A DNA stretch of 64,000 bases, from assembly GCF_000968375.1 (NCBI RefSeq), contig NZ_CP009933.1, positions 496,001 to 560,000 on the forward strand, in the 5' to 3' direction. Positions 41,762 through 49,966 of this stretch are shown here, in pieces (within the stretch, counting starts at the first letter, position 1; each line of letters begins with the position of its first letter). This DNA comes from Clostridium scatologenes. GTDB lineage: Bacteria; Bacillota; Clostridia; Clostridiales; Clostridiaceae. The notes under the pieces are model-generated. The model was not told where the DNA came from. It did no database searches and saw only the letters and a list, made by a program, of their open reading frames with translations. A program made the translations under genes and the position numbers.

Positions 41762-43162
41762 TTGAGAAAATTTATGAATGAAAATTTTTTATTAAATAAT
41801 AATGTTGCTATAAGTTTATACCATGACTGCGCAAAGAAAATGCCAATAATAGACTATCATTGCCACATAAATCCAAAGGAAATTTATGAAAATAAAAAGT
41901 TTAAAAATATAACTGAAGCATGGTTGTATGGCGATCATTATAAATGGAGAGTCATGAGAAGCAATGGTATTGATGAGAAGTATATCACAGGTGATGCCGG
42001 TGATTATGATAAGTTTTTAGCATGGGCTAAGACTATACCAATGAGTATAGGTAATCCTATTTACAATTGGACACATCTAGAACTTCAAAGATTTTTTGAA
42101 ATATATGATTTACTAAATGAAGAAACTGCGCCTAAGATATGGCATAAAGTAAATGAACTACTAAGTAAAGATGATTTTAGAGTTAGAGGTTTAATTGAAA
42201 AGTCAAATGTTAAAGTTATATGTACAACAGATGATCCAACGGACACATTAGAATATCATATAAAACTAAAAGATGATGAAAGTTTTCATGTAAAGGTTAT
42301 CCCTACCTTTAGACCAGATAAGTCAATGGATATAAATTCAAGTAGTTTTATTTCATGGATTAAGAAACTTGGACAAGTATCTAAAATAGATATTTCTAAT
42401 TATGATGAATTCCTAAAAGCATTAGAAGTAAGAATAAAGTTCTTTAATTCTGTTGGATGTAGAATATCAGATCATGGGTTAGATACAGTAGTATATGAAG
42501 AAGCTTCAAAGAAAGAAATAAATAAAATATTTGAAAAGGCTATAGATGGTAATAATGTAAGCTTAGAAGAAGAACGTAAATATAAGACTTATACATTAAA
42601 GTTTCTAAGTGAAATGTATCATAAGTTTGGATGGACAATGCAACTTCATATGGAGGTTATTAGAGATAATAATTCAAGGATGTTTAAAAAATTAGGAGTT
42701 AATACTGGATTTGATTCTATCAGAGATGAAAGTATAGCATATCCGGTTTCAAAAATTTTGGATTCATTGGAAAGTGACAAAGCTTTACCTAAGACTATAT
42801 TGTACTCATTGAATCCAAGAGATAACTATATTATAAGTACAATGGCTGGAAATTTTCAAGGGGATGGGATACCAGGAAAAATTCAATTTGGAGCAGCATG
42901 GTGGTTTAATGACAATAAGGATGGAATGATAGATCAAATGAGAACTCTGGCTAATACCGGACTTATAAGCAGATTTGTAGGAATGTTAACGGATTCAAGG
43001 AGTTTTTTATCATATACGAGACATGAATACTTTAGAAGAATACTTTGTAATTTAATTGGCGAATTAGTTGAAAATGGAGAAGTACCGGAAGATATGAAGC
43101 TATTAAAAAATATAATTGAGGGAGTATGTTATAACAATGCAAAAAATTATTTTGGATTTTAA
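41762..43162 (+). CDS. uxaC: Uronate isomerase
   Basis: 466 residues from TTG 41762, chosen because AGGTTGATC precedes it and because MRKFMNENFLLNN is the usual start; a longer frame to 41681 has no ribosome site. Amidohydrolase-like barrel with the metal pair DYHCHINPKEI, the stretch LSEMYHKFGWTMQLHMEVIR and SDHGLD. Interconverts D-glucuronate and D-fructuronate (or galacturonate and tagaturonate). With UxuB/UxuA it completes the glucuronate branch. Confidence 0.92.
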   Translation: MRKFMNENFLLNNNVAISLYHDCAKKMPIIDYHCHINPKEIYENKKFKNITEAWLYGDHYKWRVMRSNGIDEKYITGDAGDYDKFLAWAKTIPMSIGNPIYNWTHLELQRFFEIYDLLNEETAPKIWHKVNELLSKDDFRVRGLIEKSNVKVICTTDDPTDTLEYHIKLKDDESFHVKVIPTFRPDKSMDINSSSFISWIKKLGQVSKIDISNYDEFLKALEVRIKFFNSVGCRISDHGLDTVVYEEASKKEINKIFEKAIDGNNVSLEEERKYKTYTLKFLSEMYHKFGWTMQLHMEVIRDNNSRMFKKLGVNTGFDSIRDESIAYPVSKILDSLESDKALPKTILYSLNPRDNYIISTMAGNFQGDGIPGKIQFGAAWWFNDNKDGMIDQMRTLANTGLISRFVGMLTDSRSFLSYTRHEYFRRILCNLIGELVENGEVPEDMKLLKNIIEGVCYNNAKNYFGF

Positions 43163-43206
43163 CTAAAAGCTAAGTAGTATTTTAATTAGAGAAAGAAGGA
43201 TTATGT

Positions 43207-44721
43207 ATGTCTAGAAAAGATAAAAAGGTTACAATACCTGTTGGTATTGGTTATGGATTAGTAGATTTAATGGGAGGTGGAGCCTTTACAATAATTGGAA
43301 CGTTTTTGCTATTTTTTTATACAACATTTGCAGGATTATCACCTGTTCAAGGAGCTTCTATCATAGCCGTTGCACGTATTGTGGATTCATTTGCCAGTTT
43401 ATTTATAGGTAGTATAACGGATAACTTTTATAAGACTAGATTAGGAAAAAAATTTGGAAGAAGACGTTTCTTTTTATTAATTGGTGCACCCTTGATGGCA
43501 GATTATGTATTGTTATGGATAACAGGAATGGGCTATTGGTTTTATTTAATTACCTATTTGCTGTTTGAAATAATAGCTGCTATGATATTGATTCCGTGGG
43601 AAACATTGCCAGCTGAAATGACAAAAAGTTTTAATGATAGAACTAAAATATCTACATCTAGAATGTTTATTTCTGCTACAGGAACATTCCTAGCTACTTT
43701 TATTCCAGGACGATTAATTAGCTATTTTGGTCAAAATAATGCATATGCGTATTTTATCAATGGATTGATATTTGCTATAGTATATGCAATTTGTATATTT
43801 ATAGCTTATAGTGTAACTTGGGAAAGAGAGCTTACACCTGAAATGAAAGAAATAGCTTTAGCTAAAACTGAATATAAAAGCTTTAATGATTGTGTCAAAA
43901 ATATTATTAAAGTGGCAGGAGATTATATATCTACATTAAAAATTAAAAGTTTTAGAAAACATTTAGTTATTTATCTGTTATCATTTACTGCTAAAGATAC
44001 ATTCAATGCTGTATTTCTATACTTTTGTGTATACGATTTGAAAATATCAGCTACTGTTGGTGCTAATTTGCTTTCACTTAGTATTATTGGAATACCAATG
44101 ACTATATTAGGCGGATTTTTAATGATCAAAGTTGGACCTGCAAATTTATATAAAATTTCTTATTCACTTATGATTATATGTTTATTTGCTTTTTATGGTG
44201 TTTATATAGGAGGAATGGGATCTCAAATTGTTGTGTTATTCATAATTTCTACTATCTATCAAATGGGAAGGAGTTTGTTAGAATTTACTCCGTGGAATGT
44301 ATTCCCATTTATACCTGACGTAGACGAAATTGTTACAAGACAGAGGAGAGAAGGACTTTTTGCTGCAGTTATGACTTTTACTAGAAAAAGCAGTGTAGCA
44401 ATTGCTACATTTGCGGTTGGTATAATATTACAGGCATCAGGATTTGTTAAAGGACGATCTGTTCAACCACATTATGTAATGCAGACCATTGCATATATAT
44501 TGATTATTGGATGTGTTGGAATGCTTTTATGGTCTTTAGCTTTAGCTGTTACATTTAAACTTAATAAACAAACACATTTAGTATTGGTAAAAGAAATCGA
44601 ACGTTTAAAAAATAATGGTTCCAAAAGTGATGTTGATCTGGAAACAAAAAAAGTTGTTGAAAATCTTACTGGATATAAATATGAGAATCTTTGGAATGAG
44701 GTTAGTATAGAAAAAGTATAA
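43207..44721 (+). CDS. GPH family sugar/uronide:cation symporter
   Basis: 504 residues, twelve helices. GPH signature traits: start VGIGYGLVDLMGGGAFTIIG, RIVDSFASLFIGSITD, RLGKKFGRRRFFLLIGAP and PWETLPAEM. The family imports glycosides and hexuronides with Na+ or H+. By position it should import glucuronate or a glucuronide. 45 bp after uxaC with its own GAAAGAAGG site. Confidence 0.88.
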   Translation: MSRKDKKVTIPVGIGYGLVDLMGGGAFTIIGTFLLFFYTTFAGLSPVQGASIIAVARIVDSFASLFIGSITDNFYKTRLGKKFGRRRFFLLIGAPLMADYVLLWITGMGYWFYLITYLLFEIIAAMILIPWETLPAEMTKSFNDRTKISTSRMFISATGTFLATFIPGRLISYFGQNNAYAYFINGLIFAIVYAICIFIAYSVTWERELTPEMKEIALAKTEYKSFNDCVKNIIKVAGDYISTLKIKSFRKHLVIYLLSFTAKDTFNAVFLYFCVYDLKISATVGANLLSLSIIGIPMTILGGFLMIKVGPANLYKISYSLMIICLFAFYGVYIGGMGSQIVVLFIISTIYQMGRSLLEFTPWNVFPFIPDVDEIVTRQRREGLFAAVMTFTRKSSVAIATFAVGIILQASGFVKGRSVQPHYVMQTIAYILIIGCVGMLLWSLALAVTFKLNKQTHLVLVKEIERLKNNGSKSDVDLETKKVVENLTGYKYENLWNEVSIEKV

Positions 44722-44948
44722 TTTTTTTCAATATAAGCAAGATTAATCTTATTAGTAAAAATGCAGAAATTTTAGTATAAATTATAAAATATATACTATT
44801 AAGTTAGGAAAACAAACTAGCTTATATAATTCTATTTTTTCTACTTGTTTTTACGTCTTGATGTATGAAGCTGAATTCTACATAATAAAATTGTAAAGAT
44901 TTTTATGAAATTACTGTAAAAATAATTTTAAGTAAGGAGATATATACA

Positions 44949-45593
44949 ATGATTGAAAAAATTGAAACTCTAAGAAGAATTGAAGAAGTAGGTGTAGTAG
45001 CTGTTGTAAGGGCTGAAACTCCAGAATCTGCTGAAAAAATTTCTAAAGCATGCATAGATGGTGGCATATCTGCAATTGAACTTACTTTTACTGTGCCTAA
45101 TGCAGATAAAGTAATAATTTCTTTAGAAAATAAATTTTCAAAAGATGAATTAATATTAGGTGCTGGAACAGTTTTAGATAGTGAAACTGCAAGAATAGCA
45201 ATACTTGCAGGAGCCAAATACATTGTAAGTCCGGGTTTTAATTTAGAAACTGCTAAACTATGCAATAGATATCAAATACCTTATATGGCAGGTTGTATGA
45301 CTATAACTGAAATGATAACAGCAACGGAAGCTGGTGTGTCCATAATAAAATTATTCCCAGGAAGTGCTTATGGTCCAAGCATAGTAAAGGATATAAAAGC
45401 TCCTCTTCCACAGATGCCTATTATGCCCACTGGTGGAGTAAGTCTTGATAATGTAGATCAGTGGATAAAAAATGGATGCATTGCTGTTGGAGTAGGTGGG
45501 AAACTTACTGCTGGAGCAAAAACTGGTGATTATGATAAAGTCACTGAAACTGCTAAGAAGTTTGTACAAAAAGTTAAAGAAGCAAGACTTTAA
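44949..45593 (+). CDS. kdgA: KDPG/KHG aldolase
   Basis: 214 residues, class I aldolase: VVAVVRAETPESAEKI with the proton-transfer Glu in AIELTFTVPNAD, GAGTVLDSETARIAILAGAK, the Schiff-base Lys in IIKLFPGSAYGPS and PTGGVSLDNVDQW. Splits KDPG to pyruvate and glyceraldehyde-3-phosphate, the last step of this route. A 227-bp AT-rich gap separates it from the transporter; no strong promoter was picked out there. Confidence 0.93.
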   Translation: MIEKIETLRRIEEVGVVAVVRAETPESAEKISKACIDGGISAIELTFTVPNADKVIISLENKFSKDELILGAGTVLDSETARIAILAGAKYIVSPGFNLETAKLCNRYQIPYMAGCMTITEMITATEAGVSIIKLFPGSAYGPSIVKDIKAPLPQMPIMPTGGVSLDNVDQWIKNGCIAVGVGGKLTAGAKTGDYDKVTETAKKFVQKVKEARL

Positions 45594-45653
45594 ATTTGTT
45601 AATACCTTATATTAAAATTATATAGTAAGGGTTCTCTTATATATTATGAAGTA

Positions 45654-45710
45654 AAGCCTGTATCTTATTTTACATGGTAATTTAAGATATAAGGCTATTC
45701 TTTTTTTATT
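45654..45710 (+). terminator. Terminator of kdgA
   Basis: AAGCCTGTATCTTA / TAAGATATAAGGCT stem with a T-rich tail. Confidence 0.8.
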
Positions 45711-45714
45711 TTAT

Positions 45715-45763
45715 TTGACATGTATCATAAAAAGAGTAAAATAAAATTAAAACGACATATGTC
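45715..45763 (+). promoter_or_regulatory. Promoter of second UPF0251 operon with paired operators
   Basis: TTGACA (45715-45720), 16 bp, TAAAAT (45737-45742). GACATATGTC (45754-45763) lies past the -10; a degenerate copy TTGACATGTATCA overlaps the -35. The same pair brackets the promoter at 47284-47337. Confidence 0.8.
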
Positions 45764-45811
45764 AATAACTAAAATGAAGTACTGATTTTGTTGTAAATGA
45801 GGTGAATATTT

Positions 45812-46198
45812 ATGCCTAGACCAAGAAAATGCAGAAGAGTATGTTGCTTACCACAAAGAGATATATATGGCCCACTTAATGTTCCTATTGATGAGAAGAA
45901 TTTTATAACCATGACTGTTGATGAATATGAAACTATAAGACTAATTGATTTGGAAGGGTTTACTCAGGAAGAATGTGCCAATCAAATGAATATTGCACGT
46001 ACAACGGTTCAAGGTATATATAATGATGCGAGAAGAAAACTTGCAGAGTCACTAGTAAATGGGAGGGTGCTAAGAATCGAGGGCGGAGATTATAAACTTT
46101 GCAATGGATTTGAAAAATTTTGTGGTGGTCCAAGATGTTGTAGATATGATTGTAATAGAAATTTTGTGAAAAATGAAGATGAAGGTGGATTAAAATAA
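45812..46198 (+). CDS. UPF0251 (DUF134) DNA-binding protein
   Basis: 128 residues. MPRPRKCRRVCCLPQRDIYG, then ITMTVDEYETIRLIDLEGFT, HTH region TQEECANQMNIARTTVQGIY and a short Cys tail CGGPRCCRYDC in place of the zinc ribbon of the paralogue at 30196. Followed by a C-GCAxxG-C-C protein and near a NifX-like gene with the same operators. Probably a regulator of these; DUF134 function is not established experimentally to my knowledge. Confidence 0.87.
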   Translation: MPRPRKCRRVCCLPQRDIYGPLNVPIDEKNFITMTVDEYETIRLIDLEGFTQEECANQMNIARTTVQGIYNDARRKLAESLVNGRVLRIEGGDYKLCNGFEKFCGGPRCCRYDCNRNFVKNEDEGGLK

Positions 46199-46251
46199 AA
46201 GTACTTCTATGAAGCGTAATTAGTAATATGAAGTAAAAGGAGTTATAAAAA

Positions 46252-46767
46252 ATGAGCGAAAATTGTAAGCATAATCATAATATACGTAGTAGTAAATATA
46301 GTGAGATTAACAGCTTTAAGGAGCGTGCGGTGGAATTGTTTAAACAAGGGTATAACTGTTCACAATCCGTATTTGCAGCTTTTTGTGAAGAATGTGGAAT
46401 GAATTTTGAAACAGCGCTTAGAATATCATCTTCCTTTGGTGGAGGTATGGGTAGGCTCCGAGAGGTTTGTGGGGCAGTAAGTGGTATGTTTATGGTAGCT
46501 GGTATGAAGTATGGATATGTTGATCCAAAGGATAGGTTGTCAAAAGCAGAACATTATAAGCGTATTCAACAACTTGCTGAGAAATTTAAAGAAAATAATG
46601 GCTCATTAATTTGTAGAGAACTTTTGGGACTATCTGACCAAAGTGAAAGTTACGTACCTGAGGAAAGAACAAAGGAATATTATAAAAAACGTCCCTGTGT
46701 AGAAATTGTTGGTAGTGCTGCAGAAATTATGTATGAATATATAAAGTCCAATAAACAGAGTTCTTAG
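46252..46767 (+). CDS. C-GCAxxG-C-C family redox protein
   Basis: 171 residues. Matches the family by GYNCSQSVFAAF, SSFGGGMGRLREVCGAVSGM, ICRELLG and RPCVEIVGSAAEI, giving four conserved Cys. Some relatives use selenocysteine at one of these places; here all are Cys. Role unknown, presumed redox or metal-cluster binding. 53 bp after the UPF0251 gene, same strand. Confidence 0.8.
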   Translation: MSENCKHNHNIRSSKYSEINSFKERAVELFKQGYNCSQSVFAAFCEECGMNFETALRISSSFGGGMGRLREVCGAVSGMFMVAGMKYGYVDPKDRLSKAEHYKRIQQLAEKFKENNGSLICRELLGLSDQSESYVPEERTKEYYKKRPCVEIVGSAAEIMYEYIKSNKQSS

Positions 46768-46811
46768 CATCAGATAGAATTTTAATTTCACCTTATGCTT
46801 AGAAAATTAAT

Positions 46812-46857
46812 AAATCCAGTTAGAATAATTTTAAAAACTATTCTAACTGGATTTTTA
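46812..46857. terminator. Bidirectional terminator (copy of 19998)
   Basis: AAATCCAGTTAGAATA / TATTCTAACTGGATTT, a perfect 16-bp stem, between convergent genes. The 30-nt core and ~25 nt of flank also occur at 19998-20064. Confidence 0.88.
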
Positions 46858-46879
46858 GTGGGTATATATTAAATAGAAA

Positions 46880-47242
46880 TTAACTATGACATCCATGTTC
46901 ATGTTCATGGCAGCAGTCACCAGAATCTACAAGTGAACCTTGAAGCCAGTTATTAGCTACTGCAGTTATGTCACCTGAACATCCACGTACTACATCAATG
47001 CCAGAATTCTTTAGTACTCTTACTGCACCTTCTCCCATATTACCAGCGAGCATAAGTGTAACACCCATTGATGCAAGAGTTTGTGCAATATTTGATTTAC
47101 ATCCACAGCCGGCTGGTGATGGAACAACTTGTGAACCAACTACTTTTTTAGAAGCTGTATCAACTGTAAAAACAGTAAAATATTCGCAGTGACCAAAATG
47201 ATCGTCAATTTGATTTCCACGAGATGGCAATGCAATTTTCAT
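46880..47242 (-). CDS. NifX/NifB-type cofactor-binding protein with His/Cys tail (ORP-like)
   Basis: 120 residues from the ATG at 47242 (GGAAGG upstream). MKIALPSRGNQIDDHFGHCE, then VTLMLAGNMGEGAVRVLKNS and a tail CCHEHEHGCHS. HFGHCE and the His tail resemble the protein at 29381. Conserved Cys in AGCGCKS may also bind metal. Divergent from the MarR gene; its promoter carries the GACATATGTC pair shared with the UPF0251 gene at 45812. Confidence 0.88.
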   Translation of the reverse strand: MKIALPSRGNQIDDHFGHCEYFTVFTVDTASKKVVGSQVVPSPAGCGCKSNIAQTLASMGVTLMLAGNMGEGAVRVLKNSGIDVVRGCSGDITAVANNWLQGSLVDSGDCCHEHEHGCHS

Positions 47243-47283
47243 GTATAAATACCTTCCTTCTAAATTATTTAACATATTATAAG

Positions 47284-47337
47284 TTATTGTCATATGCTCT
47301 TTATATATATAATAAACTTATATATGACATATGTCAA
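47284..47337 (-). promoter_or_regulatory. Promoter of the NifX-like gene with paired operators
   Basis: On the minus strand TTGACA (47337-47332), 17 bp, TATTAT (47314-47309). GACATATGTC (47326-47335) overlaps the -35; a weaker copy (TTGTCATATG, 47287-47296) lies past the -10. Confidence 0.8.
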
Positions 47338-47354
47338 TAACAATAAAATTATAC

Positions 47355-47383
47355 TTGACGAATGTGTTTAGCAGCTATATACT
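47355..47383 (+). promoter_or_regulatory. Promoter of the MarR gene
   Basis: TTGACG (47355-47360), 17 bp, TATACT (47378-47383). Transcription would start at about the first ATG of the gene (47390), so the mRNA may be leaderless. Confidence 0.65.
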
Positions 47384-47389
47384 ATTGCC

Positions 47390-47854
47390 ATGATGAATAT
47401 GAAATTTAAAAATAGAAATAAAGTAAGTTATACTTTTTTGAGAATAGTATCAAAAATTTCCCAATTTGATAAGAAAACTCGATATTATGGGACGGATGAA
47501 CCCTTATATGAAGCTGAAATTCACATGATCAAATCCATAAAAGAAAATGAAGGTATTCATGTGACAGGTTTGGCTGATATGCTTGGAGTTACGAAAGGAG
47601 CAGTTTCCCAGATTATTATGAAGCTTGATAATAAAGGCATGATTATCAAAGATACTGATCCCCGCAATCAGTCAAGACTTTTGTTAAGGCTGACTTCAAA
47701 GGGTGAGACAGCCTATATGCATCACGAAAAGTTACATAAAAAATATGAAGAGATTTTTGACGATTTACTTGAAAATGCAGCAGAAGAAAACAAGATGTTT
47801 TTTAGAGAATTGCTTAACTCATTAGAAAAGCAAATTGATGCTTTTGAAAAATAA
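47390..47854 (+). CDS. MarR family transcriptional regulator
   Basis: 154 residues from ATG 47390 (ATG 47393 and 47399 are also possible); no ribosome site is seen. Winged helix with HVTGLADMLGVTKGAVSQII and wing DTDPRNQSRLLLRLTSKG, dimerising helices at both ends. Lies between a divergent NifX-like gene and a MATE pump, so it could control either. Candidate sites are GACATATGTC on one side and GTATAG-N3-CTATAC on the other. Confidence 0.88.
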   Translation: MMNMKFKNRNKVSYTFLRIVSKISQFDKKTRYYGTDEPLYEAEIHMIKSIKENEGIHVTGLADMLGVTKGAVSQIIMKLDNKGMIIKDTDPRNQSRLLLRLTSKGETAYMHHEKLHKKYEEIFDDLLENAAEENKMFFRELLNSLEKQIDAFEK

Positions 47855-47932
47855 ATGCATATTGAATTTTAATTATGAAAGGTTAATGGAAAAATGAGGG
47901 CAATTATAAATAAGGTGTTTTTTATCAAAAGA

Positions 47933-48037
47933 GTATAGATGCTATACACATAATGGATGATAACTATGCTAAACCACCTTAAGCAAAATCAAATATAGGA
48001 TATATTTTTTTAAAGAAAGTGTATAGCAACTATACAC
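47933..48037 (+). promoter_or_regulatory. Two GTATAG-N3-CTATAC operators before the MATE gene
   Basis: GTATAGATGCTATAC at 47933-47947 and GTGTATAGCAACTATACAC at 48019-48037, both perfect 6-3-6 inverted repeats, 88 bp apart. The second ends 12 bp before the gene start. Confidence 0.8.
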
Positions 48038-48049
48038 ACTAGAAAGGAT

Positions 48050-49435
48050 ATGATATTTTTGAATTCTAAAAATGAAAAACTTAAAATGATGCGTGATGAA
48101 AAAATTCCTAAAGTATTGTTGAAAATGGGTATGCCTATTATGATAGGCATGATGATTTCTGCACTTTACAGTGTGGTGGATGCTTACTTTGTAGGTGGTC
48201 TTGGAACTAGCCAGATGGGTGCTGTGTCTATTGCATTTCCCATTGTACAGATTATAATAGGACTTGGCATGACCTTTGGAAGTGGTGCAGCATCTTATAT
48301 TGCAAGGCTTCTTGGAGAAGGAAAAACTGACAAGGCAAATCAGGCAGCTTCAACTGCACTGTTTTCCAGTTTGGTTGTGGGCATTATTGCTATAGCAATA
48401 GCACTATGTTTTCTCGATGATATATTGGTTGGTTTGGGAGCTACAAAAACAATACTTCCATATGCAAGAGAATTTGCAGTTATATATATTACAGGTTCAA
48501 TTTTAAACATTTTTATTGTTACTATGAATAATATTGTAACCTCTGAAGGCATGTCAAAACTAACTATGACCTCTATGCTGCTCAGCGGTGTGCTCAATAT
48601 TATATTAAATCCAATTTTAATATATCCTTTAGGTCTTGGAATTAGAGGATCAGCTATTTCAACTGTTATATCACAAGGTGCAGCTTCTATTTTGTACATT
48701 TGGTACATGTTAAGTAAAAAAGGATGTTTGAGATTTTCTATAGGTAACTTTAGATTTGATACTACTATTTTTATAGAGATTTTTAAAGTTGGAATTCCAA
48801 TTTTTGTTTCTCAACTCTTGTCCAGCACTTCAATGGCACTTTCCAATACTGCAGCAAGCAGTTATGGTGATTCAGCAGTAGCAGCCATTGGTGTTGTAAC
48901 TCGTATTATGGCACTTGGAAGTTATGTGGTTTTTGGATTTATGAGGGGCTACCAGCCAGTTGCAGGGTATAATTATGGTGCAAAAAACTATGATAGATTG
49001 AAGGAAGCAACAAAGGTATCAATTAAATGGTCAACAATATTCTGTATTGTTACTGCATTCATTTTAATCTTAATTCCTGGACAAATTGTATATTTGTTTT
49101 CTAAAAATGATGCAATGCTCATTGATATAGGCAGCAGAGCGCTTAGAGCAAGCGGGATTGCATTTATATTGTTTGGATTTGAGCAAGTATATATGTGTTT
49201 ATTTCTTGCTCTAGGAATGGGAAAAGAAGGTGGAATTCTAAGTATCAGTCGTCAAGGATTATTCTTTATTCCAACTATTTTAATCATGCCAAGGTTTTTT
49301 CATATTGAAGGTGTAATTTGGGCACAGCCTGCAGGGGATTTGTTTACTGTAATTTTAACCATAATATTTGCTCTATCGTTAAATAGAAAGCTTAAGATTT
49401 TAAAGACAGAAACTTTCTCAGGGAGTGGAATTTAA
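48050..49435 (+). CDS. MATE family multidrug efflux protein
   Basis: 461 residues from ATG 48050; TTG 48059 (MNSKNEKLKMM) has better spacing from AGAAAGGA and may be the true start. Twelve helices in two bundles; first-bundle motif PIMIGMMISALYSVVDAYFV and second-bundle FMRGYQPVAGYNYGA are typical of the clostridial MepA/DinF-like branch. Exports drugs or cations using Na+ or H+. Likely repressed through the twin operators just upstream. Confidence 0.9.
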   Translation: MIFLNSKNEKLKMMRDEKIPKVLLKMGMPIMIGMMISALYSVVDAYFVGGLGTSQMGAVSIAFPIVQIIIGLGMTFGSGAASYIARLLGEGKTDKANQAASTALFSSLVVGIIAIAIALCFLDDILVGLGATKTILPYAREFAVIYITGSILNIFIVTMNNIVTSEGMSKLTMTSMLLSGVLNIILNPILIYPLGLGIRGSAISTVISQGAASILYIWYMLSKKGCLRFSIGNFRFDTTIFIEIFKVGIPIFVSQLLSSTSMALSNTAASSYGDSAVAAIGVVTRIMALGSYVVFGFMRGYQPVAGYNYGAKNYDRLKEATKVSIKWSTIFCIVTAFILILIPGQIVYLFSKNDAMLIDIGSRALRASGIAFILFGFEQVYMCLFLALGMGKEGGILSISRQGLFFIPTILIMPRFFHIEGVIWAQPAGDLFTVILTIIFALSLNRKLKILKTETFSGSGI

Positions 49436-49536
49436 AATAAAAAATCTCCATATTTCCTCCACATTTATTAGTTATAATTAATTCAAATAATAAATTAGAA
49501 GCAGTTAAAAATTAATGTTTATAGGAGGGAATAAAT

Positions 49537-49785
49537 ATGCTTTGTGGATTTAGAGGTTCAGGGTTTAGAGGATCAGATTTAATGTTTAGCCCATGGATGT
49601 CCATAATGATGGGAGTTAAAATATTATTATTTATAATTTTAGTAGTAGTTGTAGTAAAGCTTGTAAAAAGCTATATGATTAACTCCAGTAGTGCTATGAA
49701 AATACTTGATGAAAAATTTGCTAGTGGAGAAATTAGTGATGAAGAATATACAAGAAGAAGAACTGTTATAATGAAAAAAAGATAG
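49537..49785 (+). CDS. Small SHOCT-domain membrane protein
   Basis: 82 residues: a short Met/Gly-rich leader (FRGSGFRGSDLMFSPWMSIM), one helix (~27-46) and a C-terminal SHOCT motif (AMKILDEKFASGEISDEEYT). AGGAGGG precedes the ATG. SHOCT segments occur in oligomeric membrane-linked proteins; no exact function. It precedes a two-component pair, as the larger relative at 30710 does. Confidence 0.78.
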   Translation: MLCGFRGSGFRGSDLMFSPWMSIMMGVKILLFIILVVVVVKLVKSYMINSSSAMKILDEKFASGEISDEEYTRRRTVIMKKR

Positions 49786-49800
49786 AATTTTTTAACACAA

Positions 49801-49835
49801 AACCCTCTAGTTTCATTGACTAGAGGGTTGCTTTA
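49801..49835 (+). terminator. Terminator
   Basis: AACCCTCTAGT / ACTAGAGGGTT stem with 7-nt loop, then GCTTTAT. Confidence 0.85.
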
Positions 49836-49966
49836 TATTTATCTGATGACTACTTACTTGTAATATTCTCATTAAATAAGATTCATTGATAAATTATTGA
49901 AATTATAAGTAGAATAAAATATAATCAAGCTAAAATTAAGATGTTTTTTATAAAGAGGTGATAATA

